The position numbers were made by a program, and so were the translations under genes. Of a stretch of DNA of 64,000 nucleotides, positions 20,696 to 29,169 are shown piece by piece (within the stretch, counting starts at the first letter, position 1; each line of letters opens with the position of its first letter). The stretch comes from Mangrovicoccus sp. HB161399. Its GTDB lineage: Bacteria; Pseudomonadota; Alphaproteobacteria; Rhodobacterales; Rhodobacteraceae. Under the pieces are notes generated by a model, which did no database searches, had not been told where the DNA came from, and saw only the letters and a program-made list of their open reading frames with translations. Where the stretch lies: contig NZ_JAATVU010000028.1 in the NCBI RefSeq assembly GCF_013184745.1, positions 17,955 to 81,954 on the forward strand, in the 5' to 3' direction.

Positions 20696-22020
20696 TCAAT
20701 CTCGGTGCATGACGGGCTTCGGTGCCACGGCCTGGACGGCCGGCGGAGCCGGGCCGGATGGCGAAGCCGGCCATTGCGCGACCTTGGGCGCAGGCGGCCG
20801 GCAGCCCAAAGAGGAATTCGGGCGCTTGGTGTTGCTCATAGTGTCGCCGCCACCACTCGATGGCGACCTCCGCCTCCGCGAGGCTGCAGAAGACCTCGCC
20901 ATCTAGGCGTTCGCCGCGGGGCCGGGCGATCAAGCTCTCGCAATGCCCGTTCTCCCAAGGGCTGCCCGGCTCGATATGGCGGCCCGGACTCCGACGGCAG
21001 CTGCCCATGTCCTCGCGGCCTCGGCGATGAACTCCGGCCCTCCGCCCGTCGGGCGCGGAGTTCCCAACGGATGCGCTACCGGTCCGGGCACCGCCGACGA
21101 CGGCGCGGCGATGGACCACTCGGACCGGACATGTCCCGGGACACCGCGGAGATCTGGATTGGCCGGCCGGCACGTCGGTGACATCGGCCGGGTTCAACCG
21201 CCAGCTGACGCGGATCGCCAGGCTCTTCCCGGCGAATGCGCCGGGCAGGTCGAGCATGCGGAATGTCCTGCCGGTTGCCATCGTCGCGCCATCGGTCCGG
21301 AAGCCGATGGCCACGGTCCGGCTCTTCACGGAATCGCAGGGCCGGACTGGTGCGGCCGCTCCGCCCGAAGCCGGACGCAGGATCCGTTCCGCGGGCTTCC
21401 ACGGTGCCACGGTCCCTTGACCTTCAGCCGGAGCCGCCCCTTCTTCGGCTGCCTTTGCGGACCCTTGAGCTTCGCCGGGGAAACGATCCCCGGATCGCTT
21501 CCCGATCCTCCCCGGTCCCGCCGCCGCTCGCCGTCGCCGGCGGCGGGCGGGACTCGGGGGCTCCGCCCGCTCGGGGCTGAACCGGTCCGCCGCACCGGTT
21601 CCGGGACGCCCCCGCTCCAGGCGCGTTCGCGCGGCCGCTCCGACCGGCGGCGCATCCGCGCCCGCTGCTTCAGGATCAGCTCCCCCGGCGTCATATCGGA
21701 GACGGCCTTGCGCAGCCGCTCGCCGCTGGCATTTCCTCAGCAACGATGGCGTTCGAAGCCTCGCTCTCCAGCTCCTTCAGCCGCTTGACCTGGCCGGTCT
21801 TCCACCCGCCACCCGCCGTCGCCCGCGGCGCTCGGACCGGTGGCGCATCCGCTGGCAACTCCTCGGACCACCGGCGGACATGGATCGTTCCTCGCGCCAC
21901 CGGTGGCTCGTGACCTGCGTCACCCCATTCGCGCGCACTGCCTCGGCCACCGAGTTCCCCTGCGATACGAGCACGTCCGCGTGACGGAGCTTGGCGACGA
22001 TCTCCTCGGGCTTGTGCCCT
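20696..22020 (-). pseudogene. decayed IS3-family transposase (orfA and orfB remnants)
   Basis: Pieces of one IS3-type transposase appear in order but in different minus-strand frames. HKPEEIVAKLRHADVLVSQG (from ~22018) is the OrfA helix-turn-helix. QVKRLKELESE (~21792) and MTPGELILKQRA (~21694) are the OrfA tail. QPKKGRLRL and NGSCVRLRAE (~21440-21360) are OrfB. FRMLDLPGAFAGKSLAIRV, then GPEFIAEAARTWAAAVGV and HIEPGSPWENGHCESL, are parts of the rve integrase core. RRHYEQHQAPE and NSSLGCRPPAPK lead to VAQWPASPSGPAPPAV and a stop at 20696. At least five frame changes separate them, so it is inactive. An IS407-like subgroup is my guess from memory. Confidence 0.85.
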
Positions 22021-22583
22021 CCGCCCGGGCATTGCCCCGCGGGATCAATCCCCCATCCGGCTCCGATCTGTCCCAAGTTCTGTCCGGCATCCGGCCCGGA
22101 AGCCTGCTCCAGGCAGGACCACGTTTCAGGGGGCGGACCGGTTTCCCGGACCGGCACCATTGCGGCCGCACGGCGCCCAGGACCCCCATACCTTCAGTCC
22201 CCCTGCGGCGGCAGCACCGGAGGACCCCGCCGAACCGATACCCGGGGCGCCCGGGCCTTTACAGTGCAAAGGTTGCTGGCCGCACCTCCCAATGACGGCC
22301 TGCCTTCCGATGGCCCCGGAAACCCGCCGCGCAACATCTCGCCTTGCACCCTATCGGCATTCCCGGACAGGCCGGCGGCTCGCCCCGCCGGAGATACGGA
22401 GGCCGGCATTCCGCTGGGCGACAAAGCCCGACACGGAAAGCGCCCGCGGCAGAGGGAGACCATGCTCCTGGCGATCCGGCAAGCATCGGGATGGAGGCGC
22501 GGGCCCTCGGCGCCCGCTCCGACGGCAAAGGCGGCCCGCTTCTCAGCCAGACAGGCACGCCGCCAGCGGCCGCAGGCCGGAAG
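22021..22583. other. intergenic tract between IS3 remnant and Lrp-type gene
   Basis: There is no recognisable gene in these 560 bases. Arg/Pro-rich frames run on both strands without family pattern. The tract probably includes the upstream end of the decayed element and unrelated degraded sequence. Confidence 0.45.
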
Positions 22584-23009
22584 TCAGAGCACGGAATCGA
22601 GCAGAAGGCTGGTCTCGCTGTTCAGAACGCCGGGAATCTCCCGGATCGTGCGCAGCACGCGGTCGAAATCGCGCAGGTCTCCGGCGCGGATTTCGGCGAC
22701 GAGGTCCCAGGCGCCGTTGGTCGAATGCAGCGACGCGATCTCTGGAATGGCACGCATCTGGCGGATGACCGCGCGCGACAGGCTGCCCTGCAGCTCGACC
22801 ATCATCATCGCCCGCACCGCCGCGTCTTCCTGGCTGCGCGTGACGATGGTGAACTTGCGGATCTCCCCGCCGGCCACGAGACGGTCGAGCCGCGCGGTCA
22901 CGGTCGTCCGGCTGAGGCCCAGACGCTCGGCCAGCGCCTTCACCGGCTGGCGGGCATTTTCGGTCAAGGCCGAGAGGATCTGCCGGTCGGTCTCCGTCAG
23001 GTCAGCCAT
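22584..23009 (-). CDS. Lrp/AsnC family transcriptional regulator
   Basis: This 141-residue regulator has an N-terminal helix-turn-helix (DRQILSALTENARQPVKALAERLGLSRTTVTARLDRL) and a C-terminal RAM/AsnC ligand domain (AVIRQMRAIPEIASLHSTNGAWDLVAEI). AAAGGA precedes the ATG. It is divergent from the arginase-ornithine cyclodeaminase pair across an AT-rich 128-base region, the standard arrangement for an Lrp-type activator of amino-acid catabolism. Arginine or ornithine would be the likely effector, by inference. Confidence 0.92.
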   Translation of the reverse strand: MADLTETDRQILSALTENARQPVKALAERLGLSRTTVTARLDRLVAGGEIRKFTIVTRSQEDAAVRAMMMVELQGSLSRAVIRQMRAIPEIASLHSTNGAWDLVAEIRAGDLRDFDRVLRTIREIPGVLNSETSLLLDSVL

Positions 23010-23137
23010 TCACGCGGTCCTTTTGTCCAACATATTCGCCATACTGTACAATCTTTTTGGCGATCCGTTCAACATGCCGCTGCCAAGTGAACAACCGCCC
23101 CTGCAGACTGCGGGAAACACGAGAACAGGGGACCGAT
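23010..23137. promoter_or_regulatory. AT-rich divergent control region of the arginase pathway
   Basis: The stretch from about 23020 to 23070 is much richer in A/T than its surroundings. It contains TTGTCCAACAT, GTACAATC and CAACATG elements, reminiscent of the loosely conserved AT-rich sites bound by Lrp/AsnC proteins. It should hold the promoters of both the lrp-like gene and the arginase gene. Confidence 0.5.
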
Positions 23138-24067
23138 TTGACACATTCCGCGACCTGCTGCCTGCTGGGCGCCCCGATCGGCACCGGCGCGGGCGTGCCC
23201 GGCTGCGACACCGGACCGGCGGCTCTGCGGGCCGCCCGGCTCGGCGCCGCGCTGGCGCGCTCCGGCCGGCTGGTGACCGACCTGGGCGATGCCGCGCCCG
23301 CACCGCTTGCCGCAGCCCATCATGCCAACCCGGCGATCCGCAACCTTGCCGAGACCGCCGCCTGGATCCGCGGCCTCGGCGCCGCCGCCCGCGCGGCCGG
23401 GGAGAAGGCCGCGCTGCCGGTCTTCCTCGGCGGCGACCATTCGCTCTCGGCCGCGACGGTTCCGGCCATGGCGGCGCGTGCGGCGGCACGGGGACGTCCG
23501 TTCTTCGTGCTCTGGCTCGACGCCCATCCCGACCTGCACACGCTGGGCAGCACCGGCAGCGGCAACCTGCATGGCACGCCGGCCGCCTATTTCACCGGCG
23601 AGGCGGATTTCGCGCCCTTCCCGCCCCTGCCCGCCCGGGTGCGGCCGGAAAACATCTGCATGATGGGCATCCGCTCGGTCGACGGCGCGGAAGAGGCAAG
23701 GCTGGCGGCAAGCGGCATCGGGCTGCACCGGATGGAGGCGCTGCACCGCGACGGCGTGGAGGCCCCGCTGGAGGCGTTTCTCGGCCGCGTGGCGGACGCC
23801 GGCGGCGATCTGCATGTCAGCTTCGACATCGACTTCCTCGACCCCGCCATTGCCCCCGCCGTCGGCACCACCGTCCCGGGCGGCGCGACCCTGCTGCAGG
23901 CCGACGCGATCGCCGCGATGCTGGGCGATAGCGGCCTCGTCACCTCGCTCGACCTCGTCGAGCTGAACCCGACCCTCGATCCCTTCGGCCGCTCGGCCGC
24001 CCTTTTCGCCGATCTCGCAGGCGCGATGCTCCGCCGCCGCGAGACCCTCTCCCGCACAGGAAGCTGA
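23138..24067 (+). CDS. rocF: arginase
   Basis: This 309-residue ureohydrolase cleaves arginine to ornithine and urea. The Mn2+ ligands are visible as FLGGDHS (His101), DAHPD (Asp128, His130, Asp132) and SFDIDFLDPAIAP. GSTGSGNLHGTP is the substrate loop. The start is taken as TTG at 23138, because AGGGGA sits just before it and the family N-terminus begins there. An ATG at 23057 would run through the divergent promoter region. The product feeds the ornithine cyclodeaminase gene, 4 bases downstream. Agmatinase is a less likely alternative, given the neighbour. Confidence 0.9.
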   Translation: MTHSATCCLLGAPIGTGAGVPGCDTGPAALRAARLGAALARSGRLVTDLGDAAPAPLAAAHHANPAIRNLAETAAWIRGLGAAARAAGEKAALPVFLGGDHSLSAATVPAMAARAAARGRPFFVLWLDAHPDLHTLGSTGSGNLHGTPAAYFTGEADFAPFPPLPARVRPENICMMGIRSVDGAEEARLAASGIGLHRMEALHRDGVEAPLEAFLGRVADAGGDLHVSFDIDFLDPAIAPAVGTTVPGGATLLQADAIAAMLGDSGLVTSLDLVELNPTLDPFGRSAALFADLAGAMLRRRETLSRTGS

Positions 24068-24071
24068 TCCC

Positions 24072-25160
24072 ATGAACGACATGAACATTTCCCCCGACAT
24101 CCTCGCGGCCCTCGCCCCTTCGGAGCTGGCCATGGTGCCGTTCGTTTCGGTGCAGGACATGATGCGGCTGGTGCATCGCGAGGGCATCGAAAACGTGCTG
24201 CGCGACATGGCCGAGCATATCGAGGCCGATTTCCGCCGCTGGCCCGATTTCGACAAGACCCCGCGCATCGCCAGCCATTCGCGCGAGGGCGTGATCGAGC
24301 TGATGCCGACGGCGGATGCCGAGCTCTACGGCTTCAAATACGTCAACGGCCACCCCAAGAACACGAAGACCGGCCATCAGACCGTGACCGCCTTCGGCGT
24401 GCTGTCCTCGGTCGGCAACGGCTATCCGCTGCTCCTGACCGAGATGACGCTGCTGACCGCCCTGCGCACGGCGGCGACCTCGGCGCTGGTCGGGCGGCGG
24501 CTGATGCCGGAAGGCGCGGACACGATGGCGATGATCGGCAACGGCGCGCAATGCGAATTCCAGGCGATGGCCTTCCGCGCGCTCGCAGGCATCTCGCGGC
24601 TGCGGCTCTACGACATCGACGGCAAGGCCACCGCGAAGGCGGCGGCAAACCTGCGGGCGCAGGGCTTCGAGATCGTGGCCTGCGGCACCGCCGAGGAGGC
24701 GGTCGAGGGCGCTCAGGTCATCACCACCTGCACCGCCGACAAGCAGCAGGCGACGATCCTGACCGACAACAAGGTCGGCGCCGGGGTGCATATCAACGCG
24801 ATCGGCGGCGACTGCCCCGGCAAGACCGAGCTGCACCGCGACATCCTGCACCGCGCCTCGATCTTCGTCGAATACCCGGAGCAGACCCGCATCGAAGGCG
24901 AGATCCAGCAGCTTGCGGCCGACCATCCGGTCACCGAGTTCTGGCAGGTGCTCGAAGGCACGGCAGAGGGGCGCACCGATCCGCGCGAGATCACGCTCTT
25001 CGACAGCGTGGGCTTCGCGATCGAGGACTTCTCGGCGCTGCGCTACGTGCTCGGCCGCGTCCGCGCGGGCGCGCCGCATGTGAAGCTCGACATGCTGGCA
25101 GACCCGGATGATCCCCGCGATCTCTTCGGCATGCTGGAACGCTCGAAGGGGCGCGGCTAA
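24072..25160 (+). CDS. ocd: ornithine cyclodeaminase
   Basis: This 362-residue enzyme of the OCD/mu-crystallin family converts ornithine to proline and ammonia using NAD internally. It has the substrate Lys/Arg region (ELYGFKYVNGHPKNTKTGHQTV), the Rossmann start (MAMIGNGAQCEFQAMAF), and the late motifs GVHINAIGGDCPGKTEL and ITLFDSVGFAIEDFSAL. The length fits true OCDs rather than the shorter ~320-residue alanine dehydrogenase-like members. It pairs with arginase to give arginine to proline catabolism. Its TAA stop overlaps the stop of the convergent gntR gene. Confidence 0.93.
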   Translation: MNDMNISPDILAALAPSELAMVPFVSVQDMMRLVHREGIENVLRDMAEHIEADFRRWPDFDKTPRIASHSREGVIELMPTADAELYGFKYVNGHPKNTKTGHQTVTAFGVLSSVGNGYPLLLTEMTLLTALRTAATSALVGRRLMPEGADTMAMIGNGAQCEFQAMAFRALAGISRLRLYDIDGKATAKAAANLRAQGFEIVACGTAEEAVEGAQVITTCTADKQQATILTDNKVGAGVHINAIGGDCPGKTELHRDILHRASIFVEYPEQTRIEGEIQQLAADHPVTEFWQVLEGTAEGRTDPREITLFDSVGFAIEDFSALRYVLGRVRAGAPHVKLDMLADPDDPRDLFGMLERSKGRG

Positions 25161-25906
25161 TCTCCGGACGGTGCCGGGCCGGGCGTGATCCAGTCCGGCA
25201 CCAGATCGACGCGGCGCCGCTCGAGCAAATGCACCAGCCGGTAGGACACGTACCGGCCGTGATCGACCAGCAGCGCGGCAAAGCGGCCGCGGTCGCCTGC
25301 GGCCATGGCCGCCAAGATGTCCTCGTGCTGGGCGAGGTTCAGCTCGAACTGCGCGTCCTGGTGCGACGGGTCCGCCAGCTCGTTCTGGTAGGTGTAGTTC
25401 AGCACGCGCATGACGCGGCGCTGAACCTGCCGGGCAAATTCCTCGATCATCGCGTTTTCCATCGTCGCATACATGCGCATGTGGAAATCGGCATTGAGCC
25501 GGGTGATCTCCAGGAAATCGCGTGCCGCCACTGTTGCGGCGTAGCGGTCCTGGATTTCCCGCAGGTCTTCGATCAGCCCCGGCGCATCCAGGCGGCAGCG
25601 ATGCGCCAGCATGCCCTCGCAGAACTGGTGCGCCTCGATCAGCTGCTCGAACTCGCGGAAATCCAGGGGCTGCACCACCGCCCCGCCGCGGTTCGGGCGG
25701 AAGGTGACGAAGCCCTCCGCCGCCAGCCGGTTCAGCGCCTCGCGCGCGGGCGTCCGGCCCAGGCCGAACCGGTCGATCAGCAGGCGTTCGTCGATGCGGC
25801 TGCCGGGGGCCAGCGTCAGGTCGATGATCCGGTCGCGCAGCAGCTCGACGGCAAGGGACACCTGCGAGGGGCTTCCGCCCGGCTCGGCCGGAGCCTCCCC
25901 CGCCAT
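25157..25906 (-). CDS. GntR family regulator with FCD domain
   Basis: This 249-residue protein has an N-terminal winged helix (LRDRIIDLTLAPGSRIDERLLIDRFGLGRTPAREALNRLAAEGFV) and a C-terminal all-helical FCD ligand domain with its metal-site Asp/His pattern (LNADFHMRMY, later QHEDILAAMAAGD). It is the last gene of an eight-gene minus-strand operon, starting 3 bases after the DSD1 gene's stop codon. It probably represses the operon by binding the palindrome at 34797-34817, and the ligand would be the imported substrate or an intermediate. Confidence 0.92.
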   Translation of the reverse strand: MAGEAPAEPGGSPSQVSLAVELLRDRIIDLTLAPGSRIDERLLIDRFGLGRTPAREALNRLAAEGFVTFRPNRGGAVVQPLDFREFEQLIEAHQFCEGMLAHRCRLDAPGLIEDLREIQDRYAATVAARDFLEITRLNADFHMRMYATMENAMIEEFARQVQRRVMRVLNYTYQNELADPSHQDAQFELNLAQHEDILAAMAAGDRGRFAALLVDHGRYVSYRLVHLLERRRVDLVPDWITPGPAPSGD

Positions 25907-25908
25907 GC

Positions 25909-27060
25909 TCAGAACACCTTGCCGCGCGCCGTCACCGGCCAGAGCGTCTCGACCAGACCGCCGCGCAGGCCGGCATACCAGTCATGGAGGTTGCAGGTGG
26001 GGTCGCAATGCCCCGGGATCAGCCGGATCATGTCACCCAGTTTGAGCCGCCCCTCGGGATCGTCAAGCGTGCAATGCTCGTCCGAGACCTTGCCGACGGC
26101 GACGCCCGGCACGCCATGGGCGACCGGCGGGCCGCTGTCGACGGCCAGCGCCTTTAGCCCGGCATCGCAGACCGCGCGGCCCGGCGCCGGTGTGGAGATC
26201 ACTGTCGCAAGCACGAAGAGCGCCTGGCCGAAGCCGCCCGGCGGGCTGCCGTCGGCGCGGCGGACGCGGTTGTAATCGGCATCCATGACGGCATAGCTGC
26301 CCGGCTGGATTTCCGTATAGACGCCCGAGGCGCCCTCGGTCTCGTAGGTGCCTGTCCCGGCCCCCGTGACGCGCGGACAGGGCAGCCCGGCAGCCAGGAT
26401 CGCGTCGCGCGCCTCCGCCGTCAGGGCGGTGGAGCGGGCCAGCAAACCGGCGCGCTCCTGCGGATCGGCGACATGCTGGGCGCTGCCGAAATAGGAATGG
26501 AGCCCGCCGAAGCGCAGCCCCGGGCTGGCCGCGATGGCCTCTGCCAGCGCGACGGTTGCCGCGGTGCCGATGGTCCCGCAGCGGTTGCCGCCGCATTCCA
26601 TCTCGACCAGCACTTCGACCTCCAGATCGCCCGGCGCTCCGGCCTCCCGCGCCGCGAGGACCGCCCGGGACAGCGCCGCAACGGCCTCCGGATGATCGGC
26701 GATGACCGCGATCCGCGCCATCTGGGCCAGCCGGACCAGCCGCGCCAGCCGCGCCGCGCCCACCACCTCATTGGTGACGAGGATGTCGGCGATGCCTTCG
26801 CGGATCAGCGCCTCGGCCTCCGAGACCTTCTGGCAGCAGACCCCGACCGCGCCACCACGGGTCATCTGCAGCCGGGCGATATCGGCCGACTTATGCATCT
26901 TTGCATGGGCGCGCAGGTCCACGCCCAGCCGTTCGGCATCCGCGCGCATCCGGTCGAGATTGGCCTCGAAGACGTCCAGATCAAGGATCAGCGCAGGGGT
27001 GGCGATGGCGTCGACAGGGTCGCCAATCCGCGCCGGGATGTCGTAGCCGGGTTCAGGCAT
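25909..27060 (-). CDS. DSD1-family PLP enzyme (D-threonine / 3-hydroxy-D-aspartate aldolase-like)
   Basis: This 383-residue fold-type III PLP enzyme has an alanine-racemase-like barrel with the Schiff-base Lys in LRAHAKMHKSADIA. It also has the family block VCCQKVSEAEALIREGIADILVTNEVVG. The C-terminal metal site PGHCDPTCNLHD marks D-serine dehydratase/D-threonine aldolase relatives, which need a divalent metal. In the beta-hydroxyaspartate cycle a relative (BhcC) splits 3-hydroxyaspartate into glycine and glyoxylate, but the other cycle genes are absent here. ATG at 27060 overlaps the hyuA-like stop by 8 bases, so this gene belongs to the same operon and probably acts on the hydantoinase product. 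Confidence 0.85.
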   Translation of the reverse strand: MPEPGYDIPARIGDPVDAIATPALILDLDVFEANLDRMRADAERLGVDLRAHAKMHKSADIARLQMTRGGAVGVCCQKVSEAEALIREGIADILVTNEVVGAARLARLVRLAQMARIAVIADHPEAVAALSRAVLAAREAGAPGDLEVEVLVEMECGGNRCGTIGTAATVALAEAIAASPGLRFGGLHSYFGSAQHVADPQERAGLLARSTALTAEARDAILAAGLPCPRVTGAGTGTYETEGASGVYTEIQPGSYAVMDADYNRVRRADGSPPGGFGQALFVLATVISTPAPGRAVCDAGLKALAVDSGPPVAHGVPGVAVGKVSDEHCTLDDPEGRLKLGDMIRLIPGHCDPTCNLHDWYAGLRGGLVETLWPVTARGKVF

Positions 27061-29158
27061 TCTCGGCCTGCCTGTCCTCGGCCGCGGCCGCAACCTTGGC
27101 CGCGAGCACGATCTCGAGGCTGCCGGTGCCCGTCACCCGCGCCACCGCGCCCGGCGGCACAAGCGTCGTCGCGTCCGGGTCGGTGACGATGCAGGGACCC
27201 GTGGCCTCGGTCAGGGCCGTGCGCGGGATCACCGGCGCATCGAGCCAGCCGGCCGCGCCGAAGAACGCCCGCTGCGTCGATGCCGCGCCCTCCCGCGCCA
27301 GCCGCCGCCGGTTCGGATCGAGCCGCCCGACGGGCAGCGCATAGCAGAGCTCGATGGCGGTGATCCGCACTGGCTCGCCCTCGGGCGCGGTGAACTTGAA
27401 GACCGCGTCATGCTCGGCGGTGAAGGCCGCGCGCATCGCCGCCTCGGTCAGCGCCGCCGGATCGCCCAGCGGCACCAGCAGGTCGGAACTCTGCCCGGCA
27501 TAGCGCATCCGCGCGGTCGCGGTCAGCCGCCCGCCGGGGCGCTGCGCCTCGGCTTCGGCCAGCGTGGCCATCTCGGCCAGCGCGGCCTGGGCATCCGCGA
27601 CAGCCGCGCCGTCGAGCAGGCGGCGGAAGCTCCGGGACTTGTGGATCTCGATCTCGGCGCAGAGGAGGCCAAGCGCCGAGAACACGCCGGGCGCGGGCGG
27701 CACGATGACCTTGGCACAGCCCAGCGTTTCCGCGATCCCGGCGGCGAAAAGCGGCCCGTTGCCGCCGAAGGCGAAGACAGCGAAGTCGCGCGGATCCTGC
27801 CCGCGCTCGGTGGTCACCGCGCGGATCGCCTGGATCATCGTCATGCAGCCGAGCGCGAAGACCCCCTGCGCGGCCTCTTCGGGCGCCTTGCCGAGCGGTG
27901 CCGCGAGCTGTGCCTCGCAGGCCGCGACTGCCGCGGCGCGGTCGAGCACCATCTCGCCCCCGGCGATGGAATTCTCGTTCAGGTAGCCGAGCACGAGGTT
28001 GCAATCGGTCACCGTCAGCTCGCTGCCGCCATTGCCGTAGCAGACCGGCCCGGGGTTCGACCCGGCCGAGCGCGGCCCGACCTGCGGCACGCCCGCCGCG
28101 TCGCGCGCGACGATGGAGCCGCCGCCCGCGCCGACCTCCGCGAGGTCGATGGCCGGAACCCGCAGCGAAAAGCCGCCCCCCGACAGCAGCCGTTCGGTCT
28201 GGAGCACATGGCCGCCGACCTGGAACTCGGTCGCCATGCCGGGCTGCCCGTCCTGGACCAGCGCCGCCTTGGCGGTGGTGCCGCCGATATCGAGCGTGAT
28301 CATCGTGCCCGTGCCGGTGGCGGCACCCAGGATCGAGGCGCCGACGACGCCCGCGGCGGGGCCGCTTTCGATGATGTGGATCGGCTGCTCGGCGGCGGTC
28401 TCGGCCGGGGTCAGCCCCCCGTTCGACTGCATGAAGAACAAGGGAGCCGCGATGCCCTTGGCGGCGATGAGCCCCTTCAGCCGGGCGATGTAATCCTTGA
28501 AGACCGGCTGGACATAGGCGTTGATTACGCAGGTGGAGGTGCGGGGATACTCGCCTTCCTCCGGCAGGAGCTCGCAGGACAGCGACAGGTGCACCTCCGG
28601 CCACATCTCGCGGATGATCTCGCCTGCGCGGATCTCGTGCGCGGGGTTGGCGTAGCTGTTGATCAGGCAGACCGCGACCGAGGTGATGCCGCCGGCCTTC
28701 AGGAAGGCCACCGCCTCGCGGATATCGGCCTCGTCGAGCGGGGTCATCTCGGTGCCGTCCGCCAGCATCCGTCCCCCGGCGACGCGGCGCCAGCGGCGGC
28801 GGACCAGCGTCTCGGGCTTGTCCCAGTCCTGATCATAGAGCCGGGGCATCCTCAGGTCGCGGATCTCCAGCACGTCGCGGAAGCCCTTCGTCGTGATCAG
28901 CCCGGTCTTCGCTCCGGTCCGCTCCAGCAGCGTGTTCGAGCCCAGCGTCGTGGCATGCAGCACCTGGCCGATGCCGTCCACGGCAATGCCGGAGGCGGCA
29001 AGCAGCCGGTCGATGCCGGTGGCGATGGCCTTGGTGTAATCCTCATGCGTGGTCAGCGTCTTGAAGCTGTGCAGCTCGCCGCCGGCGTCTTCGAGGATGA
29101 AATCGGTGAAGGTGCCGCCAATGTCGATGGCGAGGCGGGCTTTTGCGGTCTCGGTCAT
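27053..29158 (-). CDS. hydantoinase/oxoprolinase family protein, subunit A
   Basis: This 701-residue protein belongs to the HyuA/oxoprolinase-A family, whose members use ATP to phosphorylate or open cyclic amides, or act in carboxylases such as acetone and acetophenone carboxylase. Acetate-kinase-like nucleotide motifs are seen at the N-terminus (LAIDIGGTFTDF) and centre (MITLDIGGTTAKAALV). LGSNTLLERTGAKTGLITTKGF and SGPAAGVVGA are family blocks. It works with the HyuB-type gene 11 bases upstream. Sequence alone does not decide between N-methylhydantoinase, oxoprolinase and carboxylase activities. Confidence 0.92.
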   Translation of the reverse strand: MTETAKARLAIDIGGTFTDFILEDAGGELHSFKTLTTHEDYTKAIATGIDRLLAASGIAVDGIGQVLHATTLGSNTLLERTGAKTGLITTKGFRDVLEIRDLRMPRLYDQDWDKPETLVRRRWRRVAGGRMLADGTEMTPLDEADIREAVAFLKAGGITSVAVCLINSYANPAHEIRAGEIIREMWPEVHLSLSCELLPEEGEYPRTSTCVINAYVQPVFKDYIARLKGLIAAKGIAAPLFFMQSNGGLTPAETAAEQPIHIIESGPAAGVVGASILGAATGTGTMITLDIGGTTAKAALVQDGQPGMATEFQVGGHVLQTERLLSGGGFSLRVPAIDLAEVGAGGGSIVARDAAGVPQVGPRSAGSNPGPVCYGNGGSELTVTDCNLVLGYLNENSIAGGEMVLDRAAAVAACEAQLAAPLGKAPEEAAQGVFALGCMTMIQAIRAVTTERGQDPRDFAVFAFGGNGPLFAAGIAETLGCAKVIVPPAPGVFSALGLLCAEIEIHKSRSFRRLLDGAAVADAQAALAEMATLAEAEAQRPGGRLTATARMRYAGQSSDLLVPLGDPAALTEAAMRAAFTAEHDAVFKFTAPEGEPVRITAIELCYALPVGRLDPNRRRLAREGAASTQRAFFGAAGWLDAPVIPRTALTEATGPCIVTDPDATTLVPPGAVARVTGTGSLEIVLAAKVAAAAEDRQAENA

Positions 29159-29169
29159 TCTCTCAGTCC

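Noticed and set aside
20553..21743. 396-codon minus-strand frame considered as an intact transposase
   Set aside because: Only short pieces match IS3 OrfB. Neighbouring pieces of the same protein lie in other frames, so it is a pseudogene fragment.
25909..27060. Assignment of the DSD1-family enzyme to a full beta-hydroxyaspartate cycle
   Set aside because: No aminotransferase, hydroxyaspartate dehydratase or iminosuccinate reductase gene is nearby, so only family-level similarity is claimed.
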